The notes under the pieces were generated by a model, which saw only the letters and a list, made by a program, of their open reading frames with translations, searched no databases and was not told where the DNA came from. A program made the translations under genes and the position numbers. A stretch of DNA of 64,000 nucleotides from Paenibacillus sp. HW567 (GTDB lineage: Bacteria; Bacillota; Bacilli; Paenibacillales; Paenibacillaceae), in assembly GCF_000374185.1 (NCBI RefSeq), contig NZ_KB910518.1, positions 5,534,874-5,598,873 of the forward strand, given 5' to 3'. Positions 8,868 to 17,799 of this stretch are shown in pieces (the stretch's first letter is position 1; every line of letters starts with the position of its first letter).

Positions 8868-9765
8868 GGGCATCCCTCTTTTCTTCGTGCTCACCGGAAC
8901 GCTCTGCCCCAGCCGGCGATAAGCCGGCGATCAGCTTCGCGAGGCTCTCCGCAGTGAGCCGGGGCTTCTCGCCATGCAGACCGAAGCGGTCAGCAACCGC
9001 CCGCCAGTAGCGGAGCGAATGAGGCACCGTAAGTCCGCAGCCTTCCAGAATGGCCGGGTCTGCGGCAAGTTCCCCGCCGCTGCCCTGAAAGGCAATCCGG
9101 CCCTCCTTCAGCAGAACCCAGCGGTCGGCATAGGGCAGCAGCTCATCCATCCGGTGGGTGACGATGATAATCGTCCGGCCCCGCTCGCGGCAGAGCCGCT
9201 CAAGCTGCGCGATCAGCTCGGCGCGGCTGACAGGGTCCAGCGTTGCCGTCGGCTCGTCCAGCACGACGATGTCCGGGTCCATAGCCAGTACGGAGGCAAT
9301 GGCCGCTTTGCGCATCTGTCCTCCGCTCAAACGGAACGGATTGCGGTCCAGCAGGGCGAGATCCAGCCCCATATCGAGCAGCGCGTTGCGCGCACGCTCC
9401 TTGGCTTCTTCCAGGCTCATGCCGAAATTCAGCGGTCCGAAGATTAAATCCTTCTCCACGGTATCCTCGAACATCTGCTGCTCGGGGAATTGAAAGACCA
9501 GCCCGACCCGGCGGCGCAGCGGCAGCAGCTTCGGCGACTTCTCCCCGGCGCGGATGACAACATCCAGCACGTTCACTGCACCCTGGGTCGGCTTCAGAAT
9601 TCCGTTGAACAGTTGCAGCAGCGTAGACTTGCCGGAGCCTGTCGCCCCGGCAATCCCGGTCAGCGAGCCCTTGGGGATGCCCAGGGTAATATCGTGCAGC
9701 GCTGTCTGCCTCCACAGGCTTTTGTCAGCGTAGGTATAGCTTACTTGGTCTAGTTGAATGGCCAT
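8860..9765 (-). CDS. ecfA2: ECF transporter ATPase EcfA2
   Basis: One of the two ATP-binding subunits of the ECF module. It shows Walker A GATGSGKST (about residues 40-48), the Q-loop VFQFPEQQMF, the signature LSGGQMRKAAIA and Walker B VVLDEPTATLDP, ending with an H-loop histidine in VTHRMDE. The length of 301 residues is typical. Its start overlaps the ecfA1 stop by 16 nt and its stop overlaps the ecfT start, so the three genes are translationally coupled. Which S component it powers is not shown in the window apart from the adjacent Gx-transporter protein. Confidence 0.9.
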   Translation of the reverse strand: MAIQLDQVSYTYADKSLWRQTALHDITLGIPKGSLTGIAGATGSGKSTLLQLFNGILKPTQGAVNVLDVVIRAGEKSPKLLPLRRRVGLVFQFPEQQMFEDTVEKDLIFGPLNFGMSLEEAKERARNALLDMGLDLALLDRNPFRLSGGQMRKAAIASVLAMDPDIVVLDEPTATLDPVSRAELIAQLERLCRERGRTIIIVTHRMDELLPYADRWVLLKEGRIAFQGSGGELAADPAILEGCGLTVPHSLRYWRAVADRFGLHGEKPRLTAESLAKLIAGLSPAGAERSGEHEEKRDAHE

Positions 9766-10607
9766 AACGTATCTATAAGCTCCTTTTCACTGGCGGGAAC
9801 ATCCACCCTGATTCCCAGGCTCTGCAATTCACGGGCTAGCCGCCAAGCATAAGGCTCCCGCAGGTGGCACTTCTCCAGAAGCTCCGCATTTCGAAACAGC
9901 TCGCCCGGGGTAATATCAGCCGCAAGGCCGCCGTCATGCAGGGCAAGCACACGATCCGATGCCAGAATTTCGTCCGCATCATGTGTGATCATCAGGATCG
10001 TGTATTGCCCTTCCGCACGCATATCCTGAAGGATGCCAAGCAGCTCATCGCGGCTCCCCTCATCCAACATGGAAGAGGCCTCGTCAAAGATGACGATGCC
10101 TGGCTTCATGGCAAGAATGGAGGCAATGGCAACCCGCTGCTTCTGCCCGCCCGACAGCTCACCGGGATGCTTGGACAGCAGATGGCGGATGCCCAGCTTT
10201 TCGGAATAGATGCTGAGCCGCTCTTCCATCTCCGCATATGGCAAACACAGCCCTTCCAGGCCAAATAAGATATCTTCCTCAACCGTAGCCCCGATGAACT
10301 GATTGTCGGGATTCTGGAACACCATGCCAATGAGTTGCCGGATCGTTCCAATGTTGTCTTCATTAAGTATATGGCCGCAAATGACGATGTCTCCAGCGCT
10401 TTTGGGCAGCAGAGCGTTCATCAGCTTTACCAGCGTAGACTTGCCGCAGCCGTTCGGCCCCACCACACTTACCCATTGTCCCTTCGGGATGGACAACGTA
10501 ATATTATGAAGAATAGGATGCTCCGGATCATAGCCGAACGAAACTCCATCCAGAGCAATAACAGCCTGCGCCGCCCCGTCTTCTATCTCTTTATTTGTTT
10601 CACTCAT
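9750..10607 (-). CDS. ecfA1: ECF transporter ATPase EcfA1
   Basis: The partner ATPase of the ECF module, 285 residues. Walker A is GPNGCGKST, the Q-loop VFQNPDNQFIGATVEED, the signature LSGGQKQRVAIA and Walker B IVIFDEASSMLDE. The Asp-Glu followed by Ala rather than Pro is a normal EcfA1 trait. The ATG at 10607 is preferred over the one at 10616 because GGAAGG lies directly against the latter but 9 nt before the former. It follows the EetB-like membrane gene by about 30 nt and probably belongs to one operon running from the NusG-II gene to ecfT. Confidence 0.9.
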   Translation of the reverse strand: MSETNKEIEDGAAQAVIALDGVSFGYDPEHPILHNITLSIPKGQWVSVVGPNGCGKSTLVKLMNALLPKSAGDIVICGHILNEDNIGTIRQLIGMVFQNPDNQFIGATVEEDILFGLEGLCLPYAEMEERLSIYSEKLGIRHLLSKHPGELSGGQKQRVAIASILAMKPGIVIFDEASSMLDEGSRDELLGILQDMRAEGQYTILMITHDADEILASDRVLALHDGGLAADITPGELFRNAELLEKCHLREPYAWRLARELQSLGIRVDVPASEKELIDTLWPFN

Positions 10608-10636
10608 GTTAGTCATCCTTCCGCTGATGTGAACCG

Positions 10637-11188
10637 TCAGCCCAAAAACTCTTCAAACAGCGATATTTTGGACAGCGACGCCACCAGATAACGAACTGCG
10701 AACCCGACGGCAATCCCCGTCACAATCCCGGTAATCAGCAGGATCGGCAGATAGTAGAATATACTCATGGATTTGAATACTATCGAAGCGGCAAGCAATT
10801 GTCCGGTATTGTGGGCCAGTCCCCCGGCGATACTAATTCCGATTACGCTGAATTTTTTGCCGCCCCATTTCACCAGCAGGAACATGACCACAAAGCTGAA
10901 GAGCGAGCCAAACAGACTGAACAGCAAGCTTGAGAAAGTCCCCAGGAGGAATGCGGTAAGCAAAGTCTTCAGAATCACCAGTACAAAAGCGTCACGTCCG
11001 CGTAAAAAGAAAATGCAAGTCAGAATCATAATGTTGGCAAAACCCAGCTTGGCACCCGGCATCAGCCCGACGCCGACCAGCGGAATTTGGGCCTCCAGAA
11101 TACTCAGCACTACAGCCACTGCGGCGAAAATCGCCACAATCACCGTTCGTTTCAAAGCCTTTGCCGATTCACTACTGGACATAGGCAT
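10637..11188 (-). CDS. Gx transporter family membrane protein (EetB-like)
   Basis: An 183-residue integral membrane protein with five to six hydrophobic segments. It matches the family often mislabelled heptaprenyl diphosphate synthase component I (Gx_transp), recognisable by the PGAKLGFANI region followed by the GGLAHNTGQLLAA region. Members resemble ECF S components, and EetB of the Listeria EET locus belongs here. The start at 11188 has an AGGATGG site and lies inside the end of the NusG-II gene (17-nt overlap), so the two are coupled. The adjacent ECF module makes an S-component role attractive, but the substrate is unknown. Confidence 0.8.
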   Translation of the reverse strand: MPMSSSESAKALKRTVIVAIFAAVAVVLSILEAQIPLVGVGLMPGAKLGFANIMILTCIFFLRGRDAFVLVILKTLLTAFLLGTFSSLLFSLFGSLFSFVVMFLLVKWGGKKFSVIGISIAGGLAHNTGQLLAASIVFKSMSIFYYLPILLITGIVTGIAVGFAVRYLVASLSKISLFEEFLG

Positions 11189-11561
11189 CTATACCATCCT
11201 CCCCCGACTCGCCGGCAACCTCCACTAGCACCCTGTGCGGCAGACAGACGATGGTCTGTTTGGGACGGTTGATCGTGCCAAAACCAAGGCATACCTTGTC
11301 GGGGCAGTCCGCATCATACATTTCAATCCCATAATCATGCACCTTCAGAATGTTATAGCCGCGTTCCGTGCGGATATCAATCGTTTGTTCTTCCTTTGTA
11401 AGCTTCACTGTCTTATACAGCTTGCCGTCCACCGTTATATTAGCCACAAGATTCTTGCCTGGCCCGGCCTTATCAGCATCGTTCGAGAACCATCTCGGTA
11501 CGAGAAAAGCGAGCGCGGCAATGAGCACGATGGAAACCAGCAGCACATCTGCGCGTTTCAT
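11172..11561 (-). CDS. NusG domain II-containing membrane-anchored protein (EetA-like)
   Basis: A 129-residue protein with one N-terminal hydrophobic helix (residues 5-24) and an exported NusG-domain-II fold (VDGKLYKTVKL to the C-terminus). The pair of cysteines in DCPDKVCLGFG and a further one in TIVCLPHR are characteristic of this stand-alone family. NusG-II plus Gx_transp is a conserved couple; in Listeria the equivalents are EetA and EetB, needed for flavin-based extracellular electron transfer. The start follows an AAGGGAGA site. It heads the run of genes ending at ecfT. Function in this organism is inferred from the pairing. Confidence 0.8.
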   Translation of the reverse strand: MKRADVLLVSIVLIAALAFLVPRWFSNDADKAGPGKNLVANITVDGKLYKTVKLTKEEQTIDIRTERGYNILKVHDYGIEMYDADCPDKVCLGFGTINRPKQTIVCLPHRVLVEVAGESGEDGIDAYVQ

Positions 11562-11776
11562 AATGATCTCCCTTATTTTTTAGTTAAAATCCAGACTTAT
11601 TAATTATAACGGTCCGTCTTCAATCCTTCAATGAATGTACTCGTTAATTGTCGGTTTTAGGGAGCAGTTCACAAAATAGGCACGCAAGCCGAAGCGGATA
11701 CCTCCTATTAAATGGATAGCATCCGCTTCAGCAAGAAATATTAGGATACTGCTATGTTAAAACACATAAAGGACGA

Positions 11777-13318
11777 TTACCCCGTCCGGCCCGGATACCC
11801 CGATTCAGCAGATTTCCCGGACTTTCCGCTCTTGCTGAAATACGCGATGAACAAGCCGGCAAACTCAGGGTCCCACTGGGTTCCCTTTCCCTGTTCCAGA
11901 ATTTCGAGAGCCCGTTCATGGCTTATTCCTTTACGGTAGGGACGGTCTGAGGTCATGGCATCATACGCATCCGCCACCGCTATGATCCGTCCGAACAGCG
12001 GAATAGCCCTTCCCGCTAAGCCGTCGGGGTATCCTTTGCCGTCATAACGTTCATGATGCGATCTCACACCGCCAAGGTAGGGGGCCATAATCTCCACCGG
12101 CTCGATTTGCCGCAGAATATTTTCTCCCAGAACCGGGTGGCTTTTAATCTGGTCGAATTCTTCATCCGTCAGATTCTCTTCTTTGAACAGAACGCTGTCC
12201 CGCACACCGATTTTGCCGATATCATGCAGCAGGGCCGACTTGCGCAGATTATCCAGCTTCTGGCCCGCCAGGCCGGCCAATTGCCCGATAATAACCGAGT
12301 ATTCCGCCACTCGCAGCGAATGGCCTGCGGTATATGGATCACGGGCGTCCAGCGCTACGGCAAGCGTAGTGAAATAGCTGTCGAGCAATTGCCTGTTCTG
12401 CTGCTCCCGGGCCTGCAGCCCGCGGACCATCATATTAAATCCGGCCACAAGCTTGGAGAATTCATCGGAATATTCATCCTGCACCTGCAGGAGACGCCCA
12501 TCCTTAACGTTGTTCATTGCCTGGTACAGTTCATTGATGGGATGCTGCACACTGGCGGTCAGAAGCCAGGCCGCTACGGAAGAGAACAAAATACCGATCA
12601 CCAGGACCAGCCCCGCCCATTCCCAATAACCATTCAAGTCTGAAGCGGGCACACTCTTCAGCGTCAGCAGCCGGATTTGTGTTGCCATGATGAACAGAAA
12701 AAGCGGAAACGTGCCGATCAGCATACAGCTAACCAGAAACTTGGGCCGGATAGATACAAAAACATGCCCCTCCAGCGAAAAATCGACACCGTACATTTCC
12801 AAAGCCCGATTTCTAAATTCCTTGATGAGCGGAATAATGGCCGAGCACGTCAGAAAAAATTCAATCAGCGCATGCATGCAGGCCACCAGAACAGCCCCGA
12901 CAACCGCAATCAATAAATAGTAATAAGGAAAACTGACGAGTCCAGTCCAGATCAGCCACGCGGTCATAAGAAATGCAGGCAGAGAAAGTCCCAGCAAATG
13001 AGGCCCAAGTATACGATGCACCGCAACCTTCGGCAGCCGATGCGTTTGCAAATACGCCTTTTCCAGCATAGCCAGTGTCGGCTTCTGCTCGTTCAGCGCC
13101 GCGCGGAGCGGCTTCATTTGCTTGATAAAAATACTGATCTCCGTAAAGACCATGATTACAAAGGAAAGCAGCAGCACTATCGACAGCCTTAGATACTCCA
13201 CTTTGCTTATTTGCAGTGAGGAGAGCAGAACAAGACTTCCCACCGCAAGCACAGCTACAACCGAGCCGAACATGTAATTACGAATTTGCTTCCTCAAAAA
13301 AGCTGCGAATAAATCCAT
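11777..13318 (-). CDS. Membrane HD-GYP domain protein, likely c-di-GMP phosphodiesterase
   Basis: Probable enzyme that hydrolyses cyclic di-GMP. Counting from the ATG at 13318 (513 residues), about six transmembrane segments fill residues 15-255, a HAMP-like linker follows near 256-310, and the HD-GYP domain occupies about 320-490. Key residues are present: H333 in TAGHS, the HD pair at 365-366 (LLHDIGKIG), HHERYDGKGYP at 421-431 with the GYP motif, and VADAYDAMTSDRPYR. The frame extends to 13378, but only the 13318 start has a G-rich ribosome site. The C-terminal tail is a short Ser-Gly-Lys repeat. A c-di-GMP riboswitch lies 4.4 kb away, so the signal is used locally. Confidence 0.85.
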   Translation of the reverse strand: MDLFAAFLRKQIRNYMFGSVVAVLAVGSLVLLSSLQISKVEYLRLSIVLLLSFVIMVFTEISIFIKQMKPLRAALNEQKPTLAMLEKAYLQTHRLPKVAVHRILGPHLLGLSLPAFLMTAWLIWTGLVSFPYYYLLIAVVGAVLVACMHALIEFFLTCSAIIPLIKEFRNRALEMYGVDFSLEGHVFVSIRPKFLVSCMLIGTFPLFLFIMATQIRLLTLKSVPASDLNGYWEWAGLVLVIGILFSSVAAWLLTASVQHPINELYQAMNNVKDGRLLQVQDEYSDEFSKLVAGFNMMVRGLQAREQQNRQLLDSYFTTLAVALDARDPYTAGHSLRVAEYSVIIGQLAGLAGQKLDNLRKSALLHDIGKIGVRDSVLFKEENLTDEEFDQIKSHPVLGENILRQIEPVEIMAPYLGGVRSHHERYDGKGYPDGLAGRAIPLFGRIIAVADAYDAMTSDRPYRKGISHERALEILEQGKGTQWDPEFAGLFIAYFSKSGKSGKSAESGYPGRTG

Positions 13319-13826
13319 CAGTCCCCCGTTTCCAGCCTTGCCGCCCAGCTTGTTATATATTTGCATTTTCAAAAACATCGTGGTAATATAGAAGATATTT
13401 GTTTTTCCGTGTACTTATCCCATCAAGAAGATGTCAGGCCGATCAGTTACTACTTTTTACTTAGTATCGGCATTTTGGACACAAAATCTTACGTTTTCTT
13501 GCAGTACTCTTCCTTTTTATGAGATTAAATTCGAACATAGTTATCCGATTCGCACTGGCGCGGTCATGGAGCCGCAAGGACAAAAGAGAGGTAGGGCTTT
13601 TGTCGTATTGGAAGGATTATTCTCGCCACACGGCTGCTGGAAATAACAAGGAACCAAGACACCCGTTTTTCTCACGGACGGCGGGGGATTAAATATACGA
13701 GAAGACATGGCTTCGCCGCTTTCTTGAATCATAAGGAACGGCCCCATGTGTGGAACATATTAGCGCCCGATAACTGCTTTATCGCAGATATCGGGCGCGT
13801 CTACGTTTAAGGGGAGTTTTTCAAGC
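13319..13826. other. Intergenic region with one strong hairpin
   Basis: No supported gene. A two-part stem-loop at 13763-13798 (GCGCCCGATA pairing with TATCGGGCGC, inner CTGC/GCAG) lies downstream of the minus-strand hydrolase gene and may end its transcript, although no clear T run follows. Confidence 0.5.
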
Positions 13827-14780
13827 TCACTGTACATAACGCCTCACAAAATCACTAACTCTGCCGATATACTCCGCCTTGTTCGTGTCGTAAGCGAGTC
13901 CGTGGCCCGCCCCCTGCACTACAAGCTTCTCCTTCGGCCCCCGGCATGCCTTGTACAGCTTATCCAGCATGGCATAAGGCACGAATCTGTCAGCATCCCC
14001 ATGGATGAACAGGATAGGCACCCGGGCTTTGCGCACCTGCTTCAGCGCTGAAGCTTCCCCGAAGAAATACCCTGCCTTGAGCCGGGTAACCAGGCTGGCG
14101 CTATGGACAAAAGGAAAGCTGGGCAGACGGTACATCCGCCATAGCTGATAAGACAACTGCGCTTTAACCGAGGTATATCCACAGTCGGCGACGATCGCTT
14201 TTACCTGCGGCGGAAGCTCTTCACCTGCTGTCATCATCACCGTTGCTGCGCCCATGGATACCCCATGCAGCACAAGCTGTGCCTCCGGTCCGCTCTCCGC
14301 CACAACGTGCCCGATCCACCGCAAATAATCCTTGCGCTCCGGCCAGCCAAATCCAATATAATCGCCCTTGCTGTCGCCATGTCCCCTGGCATCGGGAATC
14401 AGTACGTTGTAGCCCAGATTCTCATAATAGATTTTGGCATATGCCCCCATATCCTTGCCTTTCCCGGAATAGCCGTGGGCAATAATCGCTGTCCGTCCGG
14501 CAGCGCGGTCTGACGGCAGATAATAGCCTCGCAGCTTCAACCCCTCATCTGAGGTAAGCTCAATATTTCTGAAGCTGTGGCTGGCAATCCATTCCGCCCC
14601 CTCCCCCCAGGACGCCCCGGCAACCGGCGGGTCCACCTTCAGATCAGGGGTTTTGCTCATAAACTCCTTGGGCGCCCGCTTGACCGCGATTCCATAGAAA
14701 AAAAATCCGGCATATATAACAGCGCCCGCAATAATGATAACAACTGCAAGTATGATTACACTCCACATAGACGCCGCCAC
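13827..14780 (-). CDS. Membrane-anchored alpha/beta hydrolase
   Basis: A 317-residue serine hydrolase of the alpha/beta fold, held at the membrane by an N-terminal hydrophobic helix (residues 6-30) with the enzyme domain probably outside. The nucleophile elbow is GVSMG, the acid is in IHGDADRFVP and the histidine in GAGHGLAY, in the usual order; HGYSGKG supplies the oxyanion region. Many Bacillales carry several such proteins annotated only as alpha/beta hydrolase; the substrate could be an ester or a peptide and is not evident. It stands alone between a hairpin-bearing gap and a repeat array. Confidence 0.82.
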   Translation of the reverse strand: MAASMWSVIILAVVIIIAGAVIYAGFFFYGIAVKRAPKEFMSKTPDLKVDPPVAGASWGEGAEWIASHSFRNIELTSDEGLKLRGYYLPSDRAAGRTAIIAHGYSGKGKDMGAYAKIYYENLGYNVLIPDARGHGDSKGDYIGFGWPERKDYLRWIGHVVAESGPEAQLVLHGVSMGAATVMMTAGEELPPQVKAIVADCGYTSVKAQLSYQLWRMYRLPSFPFVHSASLVTRLKAGYFFGEASALKQVRKARVPILFIHGDADRFVPYAMLDKLYKACRGPKEKLVVQGAGHGLAYDTNKAEYIGRVSDFVRRYVQ

Positions 14781-14956
14781 CTTTCCTTCAACTAGTTAAC
14801 CCCCAGACGCTGCCCAGGCGTAGCACACTTCTGACTTCAGCATAGTATAACATGGCCCTGGGAGGAGCTGAAAATGCCGGTTCGGCTATTCTGTAGCTGC
14901 GGTGAATTTTTATTTAGCAGAGTCACAGGAGAAACACGCCTGTTCGTGCTTCAACA

Positions 14957-15470
14957 ACTGAACAAACCAACCGTTCGTGCTGTAACAACAGCATTTTTGC
15001 TGTTGTTACTGAGCTAAGCAACCAGTTGCCCCTCAACAGCGGCATTTTTGCTGTTGCTATTGAGCTAAATAACCATTTACCCCTCAACAACGGCATTTCT
15101 GCTGTTGTTAATGAGCTAAATAACCATTTACCCCTCAACAACGGCATTTCTGCTGTTGTTAATGAGCTAAGCAACCATTTGCCCTCAACAGCGGCATTCC
15201 TGCTGTTGCTACTGGGCTAAACAACCATTGGCCCCTCAACAGCGGCATTTTTGCTGTTGCTATTGAGCTAAATAACCATTTGCCCTCAACAGCGGTATTT
15301 CTGCTGCTGTTACTGAGCTAAATAACCCTTTATCCTCAACAGCGGCATTTCTGCTGCTGTTACTGAGCTAAACAACCATTTGCCCTCAACAGCGGCATTT
15401 TTGCTGCTGTTACTGAGCTAAATAACCCTTTATCCTCAACAGCGGCATTTTTGCTGTTGCTATTGAGCTA
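14957..15470. repeat. 51-nt tandem repeat array (about 10 units) with embedded hairpins
   Basis: Units begin TGAGCTAA and start at 15010, 15061, 15112, 15163, 15213, 15264, 15314, 15364 and 15414, with a degenerate unit before 15010. The period is 51 nt, or 50 where one C is lost. Each unit carries an imperfect palindrome around CGGCATTTYTGCTG, so every copy can fold. The open frames across it are by-products of the period being 17 codons. A second array with the same period and core lies at 63710-64000. Confidence 0.9.
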
Positions 15471-15473
15471 GTT

Positions 15474-15517
15474 AAAAAAGCTGCTTCCATGGAGATTGAA
15501 TCTCCAAGAAGCAGCTT
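15474..15517 (-). terminator. Terminator of the LPXTG protein gene
   Basis: A 10-bp outer stem (15478-15487 with 15508-15517) with an inner GGAGATT/AATCTCC stem, followed on the minus strand by six T residues. Confidence 0.85.
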
Positions 15518-15554
15518 ACTATTTTACGGTTCATCTACTGATTTTGGCCTAGCC

Positions 15555-17714
15555 TTAGCGCTTACGCTTGCTTATTCTTGCCTTTCTTCCGAGCAGCAGC
15601 CCCACTCCGGCAATGGCTAAACCGGCGATATAGTAAGGGGCCGGGCTGGATTCCCCGGTCTGCGGAAGCTTATCGACCGTATCCACGGTACCCAGAGGAA
15701 CCTCGTCATCAATAACGACTTGTTCATCCGGTTCCGGACCTGCGGTTGGAGCAGGAGCCGGCGTTGGCTGTATAGATGCCGCAGGCTTCACAGGAACGGC
15801 AGTTGCTACAGGACCTAAAGGTATAGGATCTTCATTGATCACCGTCTCATTATCCACAATTGTGCCAATTATCGTTGTTGGTGTTGGTGTTGGCTGTACC
15901 ACTACCGGAGGAACAAATTCGACCGAGGTAGTGGGAGTTGGCGTTGGTGCTGCACTTGGCACCGGTGTCGCACTAGGCGTCGGCGACGTGCTTGGTGCCG
16001 GCGACGTGCTTGCCGTTGGTGTTGGCGTCGATGTTGATGTCGCCGTCGGTGTTGGCGTCGATGTTGATGTCGCCGTCGGTGTTGGCGTCGACGTTGATGT
16101 AGCCGTCGGTGTTGGCGTCGACGTTGATGTCGCCGTCGGTGTTGGCGTCGACGTTGATGTCGCCGTTGGTGTTGGCGTCGACGTTGATGTCGCCGTCGGT
16201 GTTGGCGTTAGTGTTGGCGTTGGTGTCGGCTCCGGCGTTGGTGTCGGTGTCGGTGTTGGCGTTGGTGTTGCCGTCGGTGTCGGTGTTGGTGTTGATGTCG
16301 GCGTTGGCGTTGGCGTCGGTGTTGGCTCCGGCGTTGGTGTCGGTGTTGGCGTCGGTGTTGGCTCCGGCGTTGGTGTCGGCGTCGGTGTTGGCTCCGGCGT
16401 TGGCGTTGGTGTTGGTGTCGGTGTTGGCTCCGGCGTTGGCGTTGGTGTTGGTGTCGGTGTTGGCGTTGGTGTCGGTGTTGGCTCCGGCGTCGGCGTTGGT
16501 GTTGCCGTCGGTGTCGGTGTTGCCGTCGGCGTCGGTGTCGGCGTTGCCGTCGGCGTCGGTGTCGGCGTTGGCGTTGGTGTCGGTGTTGCCGTTGGCGTCG
16601 GTGTCGGCGTTGGCGTTGGTGTCGGTGTTGCCGTTGGCGTTGGCGTCGGTGTTGGCTCCGGCGTTGGCGTTGGTGTCGCCGTCGGTGTTGGCGTCGGTGT
16701 TGGTGTTGCCGTCGGTGTTGGCGTCGGTGTTGCCGTCGCCGTTGGTGTCGGCGTCGGCGTCGGTGTTGGTGTCGGTGTTGCCGTCGGCGTCGCCGTTGGT
16801 GTTGGCGTCGCACTCGGTGTTGCCGTCGGTGTCGCACTCGGTGTTGGTGTTGGTGTCAAAGGTGGTTCCGTTCCTTCATACGGATAATGGTGCATCTGCA
16901 CATGGCCGTTGAACGATTTTGCAATGAGTGTGCCGTGCAGTTCCGCATAATCATAGTACACCTCGGCCCGTGGCGCCAATATTGTACCATTGATGGTTGT
17001 GTTGTCGATTTTCAAGCTAACGGCGTCATAAAAATTAAATAATACCTTATTGGGATTGCTCCCATCAATTTGAAAACTCGGGATGTGCACTGAGGCCCCG
17101 CTTACGTTGATAACAACCGTTGCATTCCCCGTTATATTGAACACCATATTGTTGGTCGCTGCCCAATCGGCAGCCGTCATATTAATGACATTGTAGGGTT
17201 TCGGGGCATTGATCGTTACTTTTCCGGAATCCCTGACAAAGGGCTGTGTCTGCGGCAAAGCGGCCAGCTCACCCGAACGCGCAATCAAAAACTGCTCCTC
17301 CGCTGCGAAATTAATCGGTGTATCCTTTCGCGAGCCCCCCTGAAGCGTAGTGCTTTGATCGGCCGTTAGAGTACCACCGTATACAGTTGTTCCATGAACC
17401 GTCCCATTCGAGAAGGTAATGTTCTTGCCAGCGATAAGCACGTCTCCGCCCGGGGCGTCCTTGGATACACCGTACCCCTGCAAAGTAATATTCCCTGCGG
17501 CCGCAAGCCTTCCATGAATCTGATCGTATGACTGCGTGAAGTCCCCAAAGATAAAAGCATTAAAATTGCCGGCTACCCCCAAAACCGGTGTAGGCGTATA
17601 GGGCATACTAGCCGCTGCATTAACCTCCCATCCCCCAGTAATCACACTGCCTACTGTCAGCATCCCTGCCAATAGCAGAGCTGCCGTCTTTTGCACTCTT
17701 TTCTTCAATCGCAT
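15555..17714 (-). CDS. LPXTG cell-wall-anchored surface protein with choice-of-anchor A domain and Thr-Pro stalk
   Basis: A 719-residue sortase substrate. Residues 1-34 form a signal peptide ending near VNAAA. Residues 44-275 match the choice-of-anchor A type domain (GNFNAFIFGDF, then a beta-helical pattern). Residues about 285-600 are almost pure TP repeats with A, E and S variants, a rigid and probably glycosylated stalk. LPQTG at 683-687 is followed by a hydrophobic helix and a basic tail, the standard sorting signal. A GGAGG site precedes the ATG. A c-di-GMP-I riboswitch and terminator lie in its leader, so c-di-GMP likely sets expression, as for adhesins in other Firmicutes. An adhesion role is inferred. 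Confidence 0.88.
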   Translation of the reverse strand: MRLKKRVQKTAALLLAGMLTVGSVITGGWEVNAAASMPYTPTPVLGVAGNFNAFIFGDFTQSYDQIHGRLAAAGNITLQGYGVSKDAPGGDVLIAGKNITFSNGTVHGTTVYGGTLTADQSTTLQGGSRKDTPINFAAEEQFLIARSGELAALPQTQPFVRDSGKVTINAPKPYNVINMTAADWAATNNMVFNITGNATVVINVSGASVHIPSFQIDGSNPNKVLFNFYDAVSLKIDNTTINGTILAPRAEVYYDYAELHGTLIAKSFNGHVQMHHYPYEGTEPPLTPTPTPSATPTATPSATPTPTATPTATPTPTPTPTPTPTATATPTPTPTATPTPTPTPTATPTPTPEPTPTPTPTATPTPTPTPTPTPTATPTPTPTPTPTPTATPTPTPTATPTPTATPTPTPEPTPTPTPTPTPTPTPTPEPTPTPTPTPTPEPTPTPTPTPEPTPTPTPTPTPEPTPTPTPTPTSTPTPTPTATPTPTPTPTPTPEPTPTPTLTPTPTATSTSTPTPTATSTSTPTPTATSTSTPTPTATSTSTPTPTATSTSTPTPTATSTSTPTPTASTSPAPSTSPTPSATPVPSAAPTPTPTTSVEFVPPVVVQPTPTPTTIIGTIVDNETVINEDPIPLGPVATAVPVKPAASIQPTPAPAPTAGPEPDEQVVIDDEVPLGTVDTVDKLPQTGESSPAPYYIAGLAIAGVGLLLGRKARISKRKR
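16021..16200 (-). repeat. Six exact-length 30-nt repeats inside the TP stalk
   Basis: Six consecutive 30-nt units encode the decapeptide pattern TPTATSTSTP with only synonymous wobble changes. They sit within a broader 1-kb low-complexity tract (about 15890-16860). Confidence 0.9.
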
Positions 17715-17762
17715 GCACCTCCTATTAAATACTCTATGATTTCAAGAAAAAACTATAACAAC

Positions 17763-17799
17763 AAAAAGACCGCCAAGAAGGGTTAGCTTCACGGCGGCC
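17763..17799 (-). terminator. Riboswitch expression-platform terminator
   Basis: On the minus strand CCGCC pairs with GGCGG around a GAAG/CTTC inner stem and runs into TCTTTTTG. It lies directly after the c-di-GMP aptamer and 50 nt before the LPXTG start codon, so it is the likely switch point. Confidence 0.75.

Noticed and set aside
13431..13747. Frames in the gap between the HD-GYP gene and the hydrolase gene
   Set aside because: No ribosome site, no conserved pattern, and they oppose each other.
14923..15220. Open frames across the first 51-nt array
   Set aside because: They arise because 51 nt is a multiple of three; the translated repeats carry no ribosome site and appear on both strands.
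14957..15470. CRISPR array
   Set aside because: Units are contiguous repeats with no unique spacers, and no cas genes are in the window.
15835..16912. Plus-strand frames across the Thr-Pro stalk
   Set aside because: They are the complement of the TP repeat tract and have neither ribosome sites nor protein patterns.
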